Assembly (NCBI RefSeq): GCF_958298935.1
Contig: NC_084923.1
Location: 5,086,501-5,150,500, forward strand
Direction of reading: 5' to 3'
Length of the DNA stretch: 64,000 nt
Source: Phragmites australis
Taxonomy: Eukaryota > Streptophyta > Magnoliopsida > Poales > Poaceae
In this document: one piece after another, positions 34,541 to 46,700 of the stretch
Position numbering within the stretch: the first letter of the stretch is position 1
Layout of the letters: each line of letters begins with the position of its first letter
Notes under the pieces: generated by a model
Databases searched by the model: none
The model's input: only the letters and a program-made list of their open reading frames with translations
What the model was told of the DNA's origin: nothing
Program-made: the position numbers and the translations under genes

Positions 34541-36224
34541 CTACTGATCATGCTGAGTTGAAGGAGGCTTTCCAGACGAAAGCAAGAAATGCAGCACAAC
34601 CCTGTTGAACCGATCCGGGTCCTCCATCTGAGGTACATGGCCTGTTTTCTCGAAGACTTCCAACCTAACATTCTCACCTAAACACCTGCAGCACGCAATA
34701 AGCAATACAGAAAAGAAAAGGGTTATACTTCTACGCAGTTTGCATTACAGTACAACAACGAATCAGTTTGCATTACAGTACAACAAAGATTTAACATAAC
34801 ATAAAAAATAAGCAGCCGTGGTTCGATTACTCCCAGATAATAGAGCCTTCGTGTATGACTACGAATTAGAAATGCACAAAAGTAGGATCAACTTATTTAA
34901 GTCACTGTCTCTTCTTGCATCAGGATGACTATGAAATTCATTGTGTCAAAAAATGTTTATAGCATTGCGAATTACCTCTTGACGGCAAATGCCTTTTCCA
35001 GGGGAAATATCTGATCATGATCTCCCCAGATGAGCAAAACGTCCTGTCATCAAAGACACCACTAAATTACAGAGTAGAGGTGTCATCACATCTCAATACA
35101 ATTGTTCAGAAACAAAATACAGCGTAGCTGACTCGAATTTTCTGTTCATATTGTTCAAAGGGTATACCGTAGCCGGGTGGCAGCTACCCACCCACCTGCA
35201 CAGCCAGTAAAGAAACTGCAACAGATACCTGAGACAAGGGTGTAAGCTGGAACTCGTCTGTGCCTACAGTTATAGCCTTCATAAGCTCAATCTTCTCCTC
35301 CCTTTTATCCCAAAAAAGCTTCTGTAAAATTGTTGAATATGACAAGATTACTACTCCTCTGTCGTTTTAGATGAGAAGAAGTTTCTGTAAAACATCTATC
35401 CACTGTCGTTTATCTTCTAATGCAAAACAAGCATGCACTGATTGAAGTTAGAATATTGTTGAGTGCTTAGGCCCTATCGCCATCACATTTTAGATGAGAA
35501 GAACTGAAATGATCAAACTCAAGTGGGTGGATGGAATGGTGGATCCATTCGTTACCTGCACGGCGTGTCGGATCACAAAGTCGGGCAGCAAGGCGATGGC
35601 CTGCCTCCGGTAGAAGGAGAGTTCCATGAGCCGCCGCGCGCCTCGCGCGTCGAGCGGCATGAGCAGGTCGGCCGTGCGCGCCCACCCGCCCCCCGCGCGC
35701 TCGAGGAGCCCCCTGTCGTCCTCGGCCGTCTTGAGCAGGTCGGAGTTGGATATCACCACTGGGCCGACCCTCCCGGGCCCCACCGCGCGCGCCAGGGAGT
35801 AGGCCACGAACCCGCCGTAGCTGGTGCCGACCACCGCGAAGCGCGCGCCCGTGGCGAGGCCAGGGAGCGCGTCGAGCAGCGCGGCGAGCGCAGCGGCCTG
35901 CGCGGACTCGGAGGGCGGCGGGGAGCCGCCGGAGTTGGAGGAGGCGCCGAAGCAGAGGAGGTCCGGGACGATGACGTGGAAGTGGCGGGAGAGAGGGGCC
36001 ACCTGCAGGCGCCACTGCCAGGTGGCCATGGGCCCGAAGCCGTGGATGAGCAGCAGCGGCGGGCGGCGCGGCTGCCCCGGCGGCGCCCAGTAGTGGATGG
36101 CGTGCTGCCCGCCGCCACCGTCGGACGCGGAGGAGGGGAGAGCGATCGTGCGGGGCCGGAGGCCGGCGCCGAGGAACGCGCGGCGCGCGAGGAATTCCAT
36201 CAGCGGGAGGACGCCGAAGCCCAT
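34541..36224 (-). CDS. Alpha/beta-hydrolase fold protein, paralogue A
   Basis: Four exons (36224-35556, 35321-35229, 35043-34976, 34685-34541) give 324 residues. The oxyanion segment LLLIHGFGPMATWQW is at about 57-71, the nucleophile elbow GTSYGG at 133-138 (Ser135), the acid region LLIWGDHDQIFPLEKAF in exon 3, and the catalytic His in EKTGHVPQMEDPDRFN in exon 4. The fold and triad are those of plant MhpC-like hydrolases annotated as esterase- or lipase-like. The substrate is unknown, and no transmembrane or signal segment is clear. I chose the ATG at 36224 because the neighbouring paralogue also begins MG-; an upstream in-frame ATG at 36245 would add seven residues. Exon structure and phases match paralogue B, so the two arose by tandem duplication. 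Confidence 0.85.
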
Positions 36225-37796
36225 GGTGGCGTACGCGCGCGCCAAGCGCTAACTGGAGCACGTGGAGCGGAGGTGAAACGGGGGGCAACGACGGTTGGGT
36301 ACTGCCGTACTGGAGACATAGCGGTGCGGCGGCCACCGAGGGCGGAACTGACGTCAAAGCAAAATCTGTCCGTACTCAGTACTGAGTGCCTGCTTAGCTC
36401 AATGCGTTCTGTATAAAGTGGGTTTGGTTGTTTGAATTTGCCTTAATTTGGTTTGATGGTGTGTATTTTTACCGTGTGTTCGGTGGATTCGCATCCTCTG
36501 ACTCTACAGTAATTCACGATTTCCGTTTCCTGTCCGTCGGATCACAAATGTATGGTTAGGATTTTAGTGATACAGTATTTTTGCTACAGTGATAAAACTG
36601 CATTTTACTGTTTATACAGCTATAGCACCTCTGACTTGCCGAGGATGCGAGTCCGTGTTCGGTTGCTGGTACGGAAGTTCGTCCTGGATCGCCTGGTGCA
36701 TCTTCAGAGTACATGCCCGTTTTGTTTCTTGAACTGAACCAGATCATCTCGGACAAGTCTATACAGATTCTCAGTATATTCTCGTTAGATGCTGCATCAA
36801 GCTGTACGCTCAAATCGACCGAATGAAGTTGTACAGAGTCGTACATGAACAGTACTCATTTTTTAGTGTTGTTTGATGCTCCAAAAATTAAAACGGTGGC
36901 TTTCTGTTACCAAAAAAATCATAGAATTTTTTTATGTGTTTATAATCCATGTGTAATTCATTTTAATTGAATTCACTAAAAGTCTATGTATAATTGAAAC
37001 TAAAATTCTCTAAAAAAATTTATTTTTATAACTTCTCATAATTGTTATGACATCAAATAAATTCTCAAAAATCTAAAAAAAATTCACTAATGTCTTCTTA
37101 CGTGATGGACTAATTTATAAAATTATTTTCACATCTAGGTTATATGATAAAAAAGTGAATTCCTTTGCAATTCTTAATATAAATTTTTATCATACTATAC
37201 ATTATACCTAGCATCAATCCATTCATACAATCAAACAGAATCTTGTACCAAATCATCTCATTTTATACAACCAACCAAACATATTTCTATACGATCTCAT
37301 ACATTCAACAAAACAAACTACGTATACTATCTCATACAAAACCATCCTATCTAAGATTATCCCATCATATTCAATTTGGTTCAATCAACCAAATATACAC
37401 AATCTTCTTATGGCGAATGCAAATATACGCAATCTAATGGATGCAGACTCTTATATCTACTCATACAAACAGAATCATTTATCAATTTCACAAAATTATC
37501 TTTATACAAACAATCAATCACAATCTCAACTATTGTTCCACTCATGAAAGCTCAGATTCAATCAAACAAACAAAAGATATAACCAATTAAATATTTTTCT
37601 TTTTAATAAATATGACTGCACTCAGTCTAATTCTGCTTAATCAAATTATACATTCAGAGCTCATGTCCATGTGGCTAACGAATCAAAAAATATACATATA
37701 ATTGTTGCACAATGTTCTGGAAATAATTCTGTACTATGAATGGATCAAGTGGCTAACCACCTTTATTGCAAACAATCGAGCGGCTAACAATTAATT
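36225..37796. other. Intergenic region between the two hydrolase genes
   Basis: The first 100 bp are the leader of hydrolase A. At about 36477-36670 an inverted pair (GGATTCGCATCCTC ... GAGGATGCGAGTCC) suggests a small MITE. From 36880 to 37600 the DNA is very AT-rich, with many 'caatcaac' and 'ttggttg' phrases resembling degraded MITE ends. No gene is supported. Confidence 0.45.
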
Positions 37797-40700
37797 TTAT
37801 AGCGAGCTGCCATTAACCGAAGGATCAGGCTTGTGAGCAGCCAGCAAGAAGTCCAGCATGACCTTGTTGAACCGAGCTGGATCATCAAGCTGTGGAGCGT
37901 GGCCTGTCTTCTCTATGATCTCCAGTCTAGCATTCCCGTTCAAAGACCTGAAGAAAAGAGTAATTTTTGTACAGGACAGGTCAATAATTTGGTTATCGTT
38001 TAGCACAGCAAAATAAATAAAAATGGAGGCAACCCATGAAATTGCAGAAAAATGAAGAGAGTGGCAGAATACAGAGTGTGAAAAATCCATGCAGGTTAGA
38101 GTATACCTCTGAGCTGCAAACGCCTTCTCTACTGGGAAAAGCTGATCATGGTCTCCCCAGATAATTAGCACCTCCTGAACAGAATTGCACCGTGGCCAAA
38201 ATTCAGCTAAGCCAAAGCGTAACCAGCGAACACAATGGATGAACTGTTGTATCAAACATACCTGGGATAATGGTGTCACTTGGAATTTATCTGTGCCGAC
38301 TGTGATCCCCTTCAAAAGATCAATCATCCGCTCCCTGTTCGCCGTGAAAAGTTTCTGACAGATGATAAAATCGTCTGTTTTAGCAACCTGCCCTACCTCA
38401 CCGGAACTATTAACTGCTACTATCTGAACGGCCTGAAGTACAGCTGCAGTATTAAGACCAATCGCAGACGAGCAGGGACAGCCGACAACAGTACTATCAA
38501 GAAGGACGGTAAGGGTGGAATTTTTAGATTTTGATCTTTTAAAAAAAATTCTACGCAGAAACATGTAGGGAAACATTGTTAAAAAATAAATCATTTTTCA
38601 GTGACATAAATATTGATACCATTATTAAATAGCACAATACCATAATAATTGACGTAGTGATAGATATCACATACAATCTTGCAAGTTCAAAATAGAAGAT
38701 CATACATAAAAAAATATTAGAACGTTAATTGTCGTGATATCGTGCTATTTAATTACGATGTTAAATATTATTATGTCATATAAATGATTTATTTTTAGAA
38801 ATTAGTTTGACAATATGTTTTTTAAATGGTCAAAATATAAAAATTTCACACCGACAAGGGACGATTCCTATCGAGTCGAGCGAAGCAGTTCGGCATTCAT
38901 TCCTGCGGAGTCCATGGTTCGTCTTCGTCTCCAACTCTCTGTCCGAAAGATGTCGCGTACAATTTTGATTGTAACTCGGTACTGCTTTCCCTGTCAATAT
39001 GAATCTACCCTCCCAACGTGAAGATGCTGCTACTTCTGCAAAATCACCGACCAGGTTGCTAATATATGTATTTAGAATTTAGAGTTATTTGGCAGAGCTC
39101 TGAGGTCTGTATATAATTTAAAGTTTGTAAACATCTATTTTTATTTTAAAATAAGAATAATATGGTTTAATCAAATATCATCCATTTTCTTATAGCTCCG
39201 GCTCAAAAAATTCTAGAGTTAAAGAGATAAAAAAAGCTCTAAATACTTTTTAAACTGAAGCTCTGTAAACAGTGTTTAGATCGATGAGTTCGTGGTATAA
39301 TACTAGTGTCGCATGGAGTTCGGCCGTGAAAAAGGTTAGAAATTCTGGTGATAATATTTTCTTTACGATAAAAATGAAAAAATAGACAACATACGTCATT
39401 ATATTTGCTAAAAGAGATAATATATCGGTGTATTTATAATAAATCTAGTACTGATATTAAGTACTTAAATTCCAGAAAAACCCTAGAACGGTGGACCCGG
39501 ACTATATTTAACACCTGAGATGCTGAATATGGTCAACAATATCGTATTTAGCACATCAAATGCTAAAAATTATCTATATTAGGTGCCAAATACGGTGCAC
39601 TATACCGTACTCGACACCTCATGCGCCGAATATGACCTAGCTGATGCGCTCGTCACTTCCTGTCTCTGCTTTGGCGCGCGGTGACGTTGTGTCGTCTCGC
39701 CGTCACTTCCTTTCTCTGTTGTCCCCAGTAATTAGTGATCCTCGTGCTGTCGTATTTCGCTATAAAATGAGAGTGCACTCGTGAGGAGTAGCATCAGCGC
39801 ATGCACGAGCCGCAACACGAGAGGAGAGTAGAAGCGCGAGTAAAGGAGGAGAGGAGAGGAGAGGAGAATCAGCAGCGCAGCGCGTGGAGAGGAGAGGAGA
39901 ATCAGCTCGAGGTGAGGAGTAGGAGCAGCGCGAGTAGAGGAGAATCAGTCCGAGACAAGGATGAGCAGCAACATGAAATACAACAAGTACTTAAATTATA
40001 TTTTTAATTAGTACTTACAACAATAATAGTAATTAGAGTAAGTAGAGTGTTTAATTTGTTTAAATATATTTGTTCAATTATTTGCTTAGTTTGATTATAT
40101 GAATCTGATTATTTGCTTAGTTAGTGTAATAGTAATTAGCGTGAATTTGTATAATTGTAATTAGCGTGATGTTGTATAATAGTAATTATTTGCTTAGGTT
40201 AGTAAATTGTACAATAGTAATTAGCGCGAATTTGATTAGTAAAAAAACTTGAGTTGGACAGAAAAATTCAATTCAAATCACAATGCACCGATAGATTGTC
40301 AAATTAAAATTTTCAATTAATAATGGTGTGCGTCAATTTCATTAGTTTTTTAATGCAATCCATTAAAATAGTGATCTACACATGAACTTCTAGCCTTAGT
40401 TAAATAAAAGAAGCAGCTATGAAGTAAATAGAGGAATATTTTTAGTGTCTTGTACTCACCGTAGACTTCATTACTCCGCTCAGCTCACTTAGCATAAAGA
40501 AATCTATGAATACGTTAATAGTGCAGTGTCAATTTATAATGAGATTGAATATTTGCTCTATATAACTTTCATGTTAGTTTAAATGATATTTTAATTCAAT
40601 ATTGAATATTAATTATTTTATTTTAATTCAATAATGATGATTTAATTAGCATTATTAATTACTTAAATATTTAGCATGTGTATCGTGCAAACATCTAAGT

Positions 40701-43700
40701 AGTAATTTTATTAGGTGTACCTCTGTTTAGCAAATACGGCATGACTTTCCATATTTATTATGGAGAATGTCTCGTAGTTTTGCACGGGAGGCTCGTAATA
40801 ATTCAGAACTGCCAGCATATAGAGAGTTCGGTTGAGGTACCTAATGACCTAGATGACCTGAAATCACATGTTATGAGCCTTTTGCGTATAAACCAGCAAA
40901 TCTATATTAGTGTCCTAGAGGGTGTGCGACCACGGGTTGTTTCAAACAGCTCGGTTATTGTCTATACGTTATTCGAGATGAGAAGGAACAAATTATGAGC
41001 TTTGTACTCATGCAAGACATTAGAGGAGAACTTTGATATAGGGTGTACGTAAACATAGTGCCACGACTAGTGCATAGGATGTAGTGACTACCGTGGAAGA
41101 ATCAGGTCAGCAGGTGATGCATGAAGAGGATGGAGGGCATGTCGGGGAGGGCAGTTCTGGTAGAGGAGTTAGAGTGAACCCTTCTGATGTAGATATAGGA
41201 TGCATGTATGATGAATCCAGTGGTAGCGGGGATGAACAGGATGCTTATAATGATGATCTGGTGTCGGCAATCCAGTACTTTCGTGGTGCTGGTTTGCTGG
41301 ATCTTACCGTCGTTGAGTATAACACTTTATATAATTGGGGATATTAGAATAGGGACATTCGGGTAGGACAACAATTTCATAACAGGAGGAGGTCGTCCAC
41401 TTTATTAGCAACTATGCTGTAATAACAAGAAGGGACCACAAGTGCATCCGGTCTAACCCTACGGAGTATGAGGTCAGGTGTATCAAGCACCCAATTTGTC
41501 CTTACTTCATACAAGCAATAAGCCAAAATATGAGAACTATTTTGTGATCAGTAGACACACCCCACATACATATAGCAAAGAGGCTATCAGGAATATGAGC
41601 CACGTTGTTGATGCGAGATTCATAGCCTAACTCTTCATCACTCTTGTTGGCACGAACATTTGTTTGTCATCAAAACCTATTATGGAGGAGGTGCAGACTA
41701 AGACGGGTATGCTGATCAATTACCACACTGCATGACGAGTGAAGTAGAAGGCATTGAAGATACTGTTTGGAAGCTTCAAAGAGTCTTACAACTATACTCC
41801 GAGGCTACTGCAGAAAATTGCCATGACGAATCCAGGCCTTGGTGGACGATGGTGGATGAGCCGATCAAGCTAGATGATGGGTCATGCAGCACCATTAACC
41901 GATACCTCATTAGGTTATTCTGGTCCTTTGAACAATGCATCGAAGCTTTCAAACATTGTAGGTCGGTTCTATGTGTCGATGCCACATTTCTGAGTGCTAA
42001 GTACCATGATACCCTTATGACAGTGATGACGGCAGACGCAAATAATCAGACCATTCCTCTCGCCTTTGCAATGGTTGAGAGTGAGAAAAATGATAGCTGG
42101 CTGTGAATTCTCACTTTGTTGAGGACACGTGTTGTGGGTAACGGAGATCTAGTTTGAATCATCTCTGACCGTAACAAGGGTCTTCTGCATGTGTTGGATG
42201 TGCTGTATGATAACACAAATGACTCAATTGCATAGTCTGATGTGAAGAAAAGATGGTGCATGTGCCACTTGGGAGTGAACATATACACAAGGTACTATAA
42301 CAAGTCTCTTGTAAAGAGATTCAAAGGTTTGTGTCTGCAGAACCAACAGACGAAGTTCAACGAGATATGGAGAGAGTTAAATGAGACCACTCGAAAGATG
42401 ATGGCAGATCAACAAGAATATGAGGACCATCTGCGAAGGCAAATGGTTAGGGGACAAAATATCGTTAGCCGTTCACGTGATACGTTTAGCCAGTGGATAA
42501 CGGGGAAGCCGGCAGAGCGTTGGACCCTAATCCATGACACTCATAGTGCCAGGTTATCACTTAGAATTTAAATGATCATATTGAACTTTACCTTATGCAA
42601 ATAGGCCTTCTAATTTTTTTAATCCTATGTTAGATACATCATCATGACAACAAACATAGCGGAGACGTTCAATAATGTCCTAAAGGGAGTACATGATCTC
42701 CCATTGTGTGCTATCATTGAGCTCACATTCTATAGAACGACAGACTACTTTCGAGACCGTGGTAATGCTGCTATATAGCATGTTTACATTTTGTATCAAC
42801 CATGATACCTAACGCCAAAAAATTGTAACTTCCTTATGTGTGCCGTATGTTAGTGTAATTGTCTTATGTAACCGCACTCGAATCAATTATAATCAGTCGT
42901 TAGTCTACAAGCCTTCTTTACCTCGCAAATTTGGCGACAAAACATAGGCACGTGACCCTATCCCTGCTGTGATGGAAAGTCACAACTCAGTATATATCAT
43001 TTCCCCTTTGTGCAAATGAACATGTACAAATCAATTATTGTTGCTCAGACCTGTGACCTTATCCTTTTGTCTACAGTACCACGCATCTTTCTCTCTGTTG
43101 TAATATCGTTCAAAGCAACAAATGCAAACACAAACTGCTACAACCACACCCTGCTGCCAGCACAACACCTTTGTCATGAGTCAGGCTTTAGACATGAAGT
43201 GACCACACAATGTAGCTTGAAACATGAAATGACAACACGCTGCTACTAGCACAACATCTCTAACATGACTCACACTTTAGTCAGAAAGTGACTACACGAC
43301 TCACCTTTAACCATGAAATGGCAATACATCTATCCTGACTAATGCTTCATACACGAACTGATCACATGACTCACCCTTAACCATTCACATCGGATTCCAT
43401 TAAGCATGTCTCGGGTTTGATATTAGTCACAATTCTAACAATTAAGAGACATATCTGCTCCACGAATTGCTTGATCTTGATGTTAGTAACCACTCTAATA
43501 TTTCTACGTATCAAATCTGTCACTCATGTGACTGAGCATAATAGTCAAAACATTTGGAGGAATGGATGGTTGCACCATTAAAGTCCTTCAACGAGGTCAT
43601 ATGCATAGAGACAAATCAACCACACGAATCTACTCTTCAAGTAAACCTAGCCATGCTGGGATACCACATATTCTTTCTTTACATGATTTTGCAAATTAGA

Positions 43701-46700
43701 TGCAATCAGATTTATACTCAACTTTCTGTAAATATCATTTATCATTGAGTAAAAAGGCATTGGCGTCAAAGACTCCAAACAAGAATATTGTGCTTTAGAT
43801 ATTAAGTAACCATACACTACTTCAGAACACCACATATATATAGTGCCCTATCAGTGCCGGTTTGACAGTAATCAGAACTGAAGATGTATCAGTGTCGGTT
43901 CTTAAACTCTCGCGCGCGAAAAACAGCTGAGGAGATAAGAACCAGCACTGATAGTGACTATCAGTGCTGGTTCGTGGCCAGAACCGGCACTGATAGTGAC
44001 TGTTCCAGTGCCAGTTCTACCCACGAACCAGCATTAATAATCAGTATCAGTGCCGGCTCGTAACTATTAATGTCACAGCTCATTTAAAAAAATTTATAAC
44101 TTTTTCACACGAAGTCAGATGGGAAAACTTTATAGGAAAATTATAGCTTTCGATGAGATCTACAAATTTGTAGTTGAAAATATTTTAATTTGAGGTCATT
44201 TAAATGCCCAAATAATTATAATAAAGTAACTTTTTCACACGAAGTCGGATGGAAAAAAAATTGTATGAAAATTGTAGCTCTCGACGAGATTTACAACTTT
44301 GTAGTTGATCACTTTTTTATTTGAGATCATTCAGATATCTAAATATCTATTCAAATGTTCGGTCAAAAGATATTAAAAGGATTTATTTTGCTACTATACT
44401 CATGAACGGACGATAGCTGAGATGGTTAGAGGGATCATACGTACGCATAGGCTATGAGGTCTTAAGTTCAAGTCTTTGTTTCCGTATGCAAGCAAATATT
44501 ATATGACTTTACGAATATTAGGCATGGTCAGGTGGGCAGCCTCTGGTCGGGTGCTTCTAGTCGTGAAAAAAATTTAAAATTTTTTTTGGTCCGAAAAATA
44601 TTGAATCGAGACTGACTATCAATGCCGATTGGAGCCACTAACCGACACTTATAGTGATTTTCAGTGCCGGTTTCATACCCGGCACTGATAGTCAGTGACT
44701 ATGAGTGCCGAGTAATCAGTGTCAGTTCAAAATCCGTCACTGATGACGATTTTGAACCGGTACTGATGACGTATTTTGGTGTAGTGATACAATGTAGCTT
44801 TAATAATGAAATGACAGCACACCTGCTGACAGCACAATATCTCTGTTATGAATCACACTATACACACGAAGTGGGCACACGACATAGCTTTAAGTATGAA
44901 ATGACAACACCTTTGACGTGAATAAATCTTTAGACAAGAAGTGACCACACGCCTTAACTTTAAATATGAAATGACAATACCTCTGTCCTGATGTAGGCTT
45001 TAGACACACTAATGCTTATGCTAGTGTCCTCTTATGACTAATGTTGTAGCACGAGCACCTTAGAGACTGACATAGACTGGGGTTGTATCACTAACACCTT
45101 GAGGACTAACATTAATTACAGCTCTATCATGAACCATATGATTGTATGAACCGTTCAACACATAAAGATTGCTTACTTTAGGATGAATGCTTAAAGCAAC
45201 CTTTGACTTTGGATTAAGATTAAAGGGATAAATGTTACTTCCACACCCACTAAAAATCTATTCTCTAAGCAAACGGGCCTCCAAAATCATACAGTCACAA
45301 GTAACTACAATAAATTCTCAACCTTCAGGGACAAACATTAGTGATAAGAGGACACCAACATAACATCTTTATCTTGGATTAGGCTTTAGACATAGAGTGA
45401 CCACACCACAGAGCTTTAAGTATTAAATGACAACACATATATCGTGAGACACCCTTTAAACAGAAGTGACAGCACGACTCAGCTTTAACCATGAAATGAC
45501 AATGCCTGTATCATAAGTCAATCTTTAGACAAGAAGTGACCACATGACATAACTTTAACTATGAAATGACAACACATCTGTTGTGAGTCATGCAATAGAT
45601 ACGAAGTGACTACATGACTCAGCTTTAATAGGAATCCATGCCTCTATGCAGAGGCAACAATAACTCATGCTAAACGAAATAACCACACCAAGCAAAAACT
45701 TTCGCAGAAAATCTCTGCAAAGCATCAGTGCCACAACTTTTTCAGCTTTCACATGGAATCCTATGCTCCATCTCCCACCCAAGCCCATGCACCAGCCCCC
45801 AGCCACCATAAATAACATCACCCTCATCCATAGACCAGTCATTCCTTAGCTCTCTCAACTGTAATATCTTACTCAGCTCCACTAAACCCACCCAAGAAAC
45901 ATTGGGACACTTTCATCGGAATCGAATCGTCGATGTGCTTCGGTGGCTACCCTTATAGGCTTCGAGACTTCCAATACATCTCCTACACCTATGGTCTACA
46001 CTTCTTTATATGTGCCAACTACCAGTACAACAAGTCTCAATATGGACCGTACGAGTACCCATCGGTATAGCGACATACATCACTCATGTGACACTTTTCA
46101 TATAATTTCATGCACTATCTTACTAATCTCTCATCTTCTTTCATTTATCTAGTCTCCTCTATCTCTCTGTGACTTCATAGAATGGTTGGATATGGAGCAA
46201 AGTGACGACCAAAAGCAATGGGTCCAAATGAGCATACGGTGGAGGAGGGAAGTGTACGAACGCTGAGAGTACAAGCAACAGCAGAAGGAACTACGACTTA
46301 AGTGTCAGGAGGAGGAGCGCATGAGGAAGGCAGCGGAGGAGCGCTCCGCGACTGAAGATCACGAGGATGAGACGGAAAGGAAGCGGGAGAGGACCTGTCA
46401 CGCTAAGGCTTTGGGCCCCGATGCTCTGAGGAAGGCAAATATCCCAGATGCACTCAGTAGAGAGTATCTTTTGTAATCCGATCTATTTTTATTCCCTAAG
46501 ACATGTTAGTTTTAGCAGCGACATGCTATTAAGTTAGTCGTTAGGCGTACCGTAAGTACCAATATTTGTTATCATTATCTCTTTATGGTTAGTGTCAATT
46601 CACGCAATGACGAAAAACCTCATGTCAAATGTAATATTTATCAGCGTATGTAAACTCTATACCGGGTTATATGATAATTATTCTTCATAACTGTTAATGT

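Larger units (their letters stand above)
43150..45640. repeat. Degenerate minisatellite inside the MULE
   Basis: A unit of about 65-70 bp recurs with the core phrases 'gaagtgaccacac', 'agctttaa' and 'atgaaatgacaacac'. Copies of the core are near 43224, 43313, 44806, 44895, 44966, 45427, 45490 and 45560. The array is interrupted by the CACTA element at 43815-44786 and by non-repeated stretches. The repeat is in the non-coding interior between the MULE's two gene remnants. Confidence 0.6.

Noticed and set aside
35523..36416. 297-codon plus-strand open frame opposite hydrolase A exon 1
   Set aside because: It is the antisense shadow of a very GC-rich exon; its sequence is Arg/Gly/Glu-rich without any domain, while the minus strand encodes a clear hydrolase.
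39801..40007. 68-codon Glu/Arg-rich open frame in the MULE
   Set aside because: It is translated GGAGA simple repeat in the element's leader, not a convincing protein.
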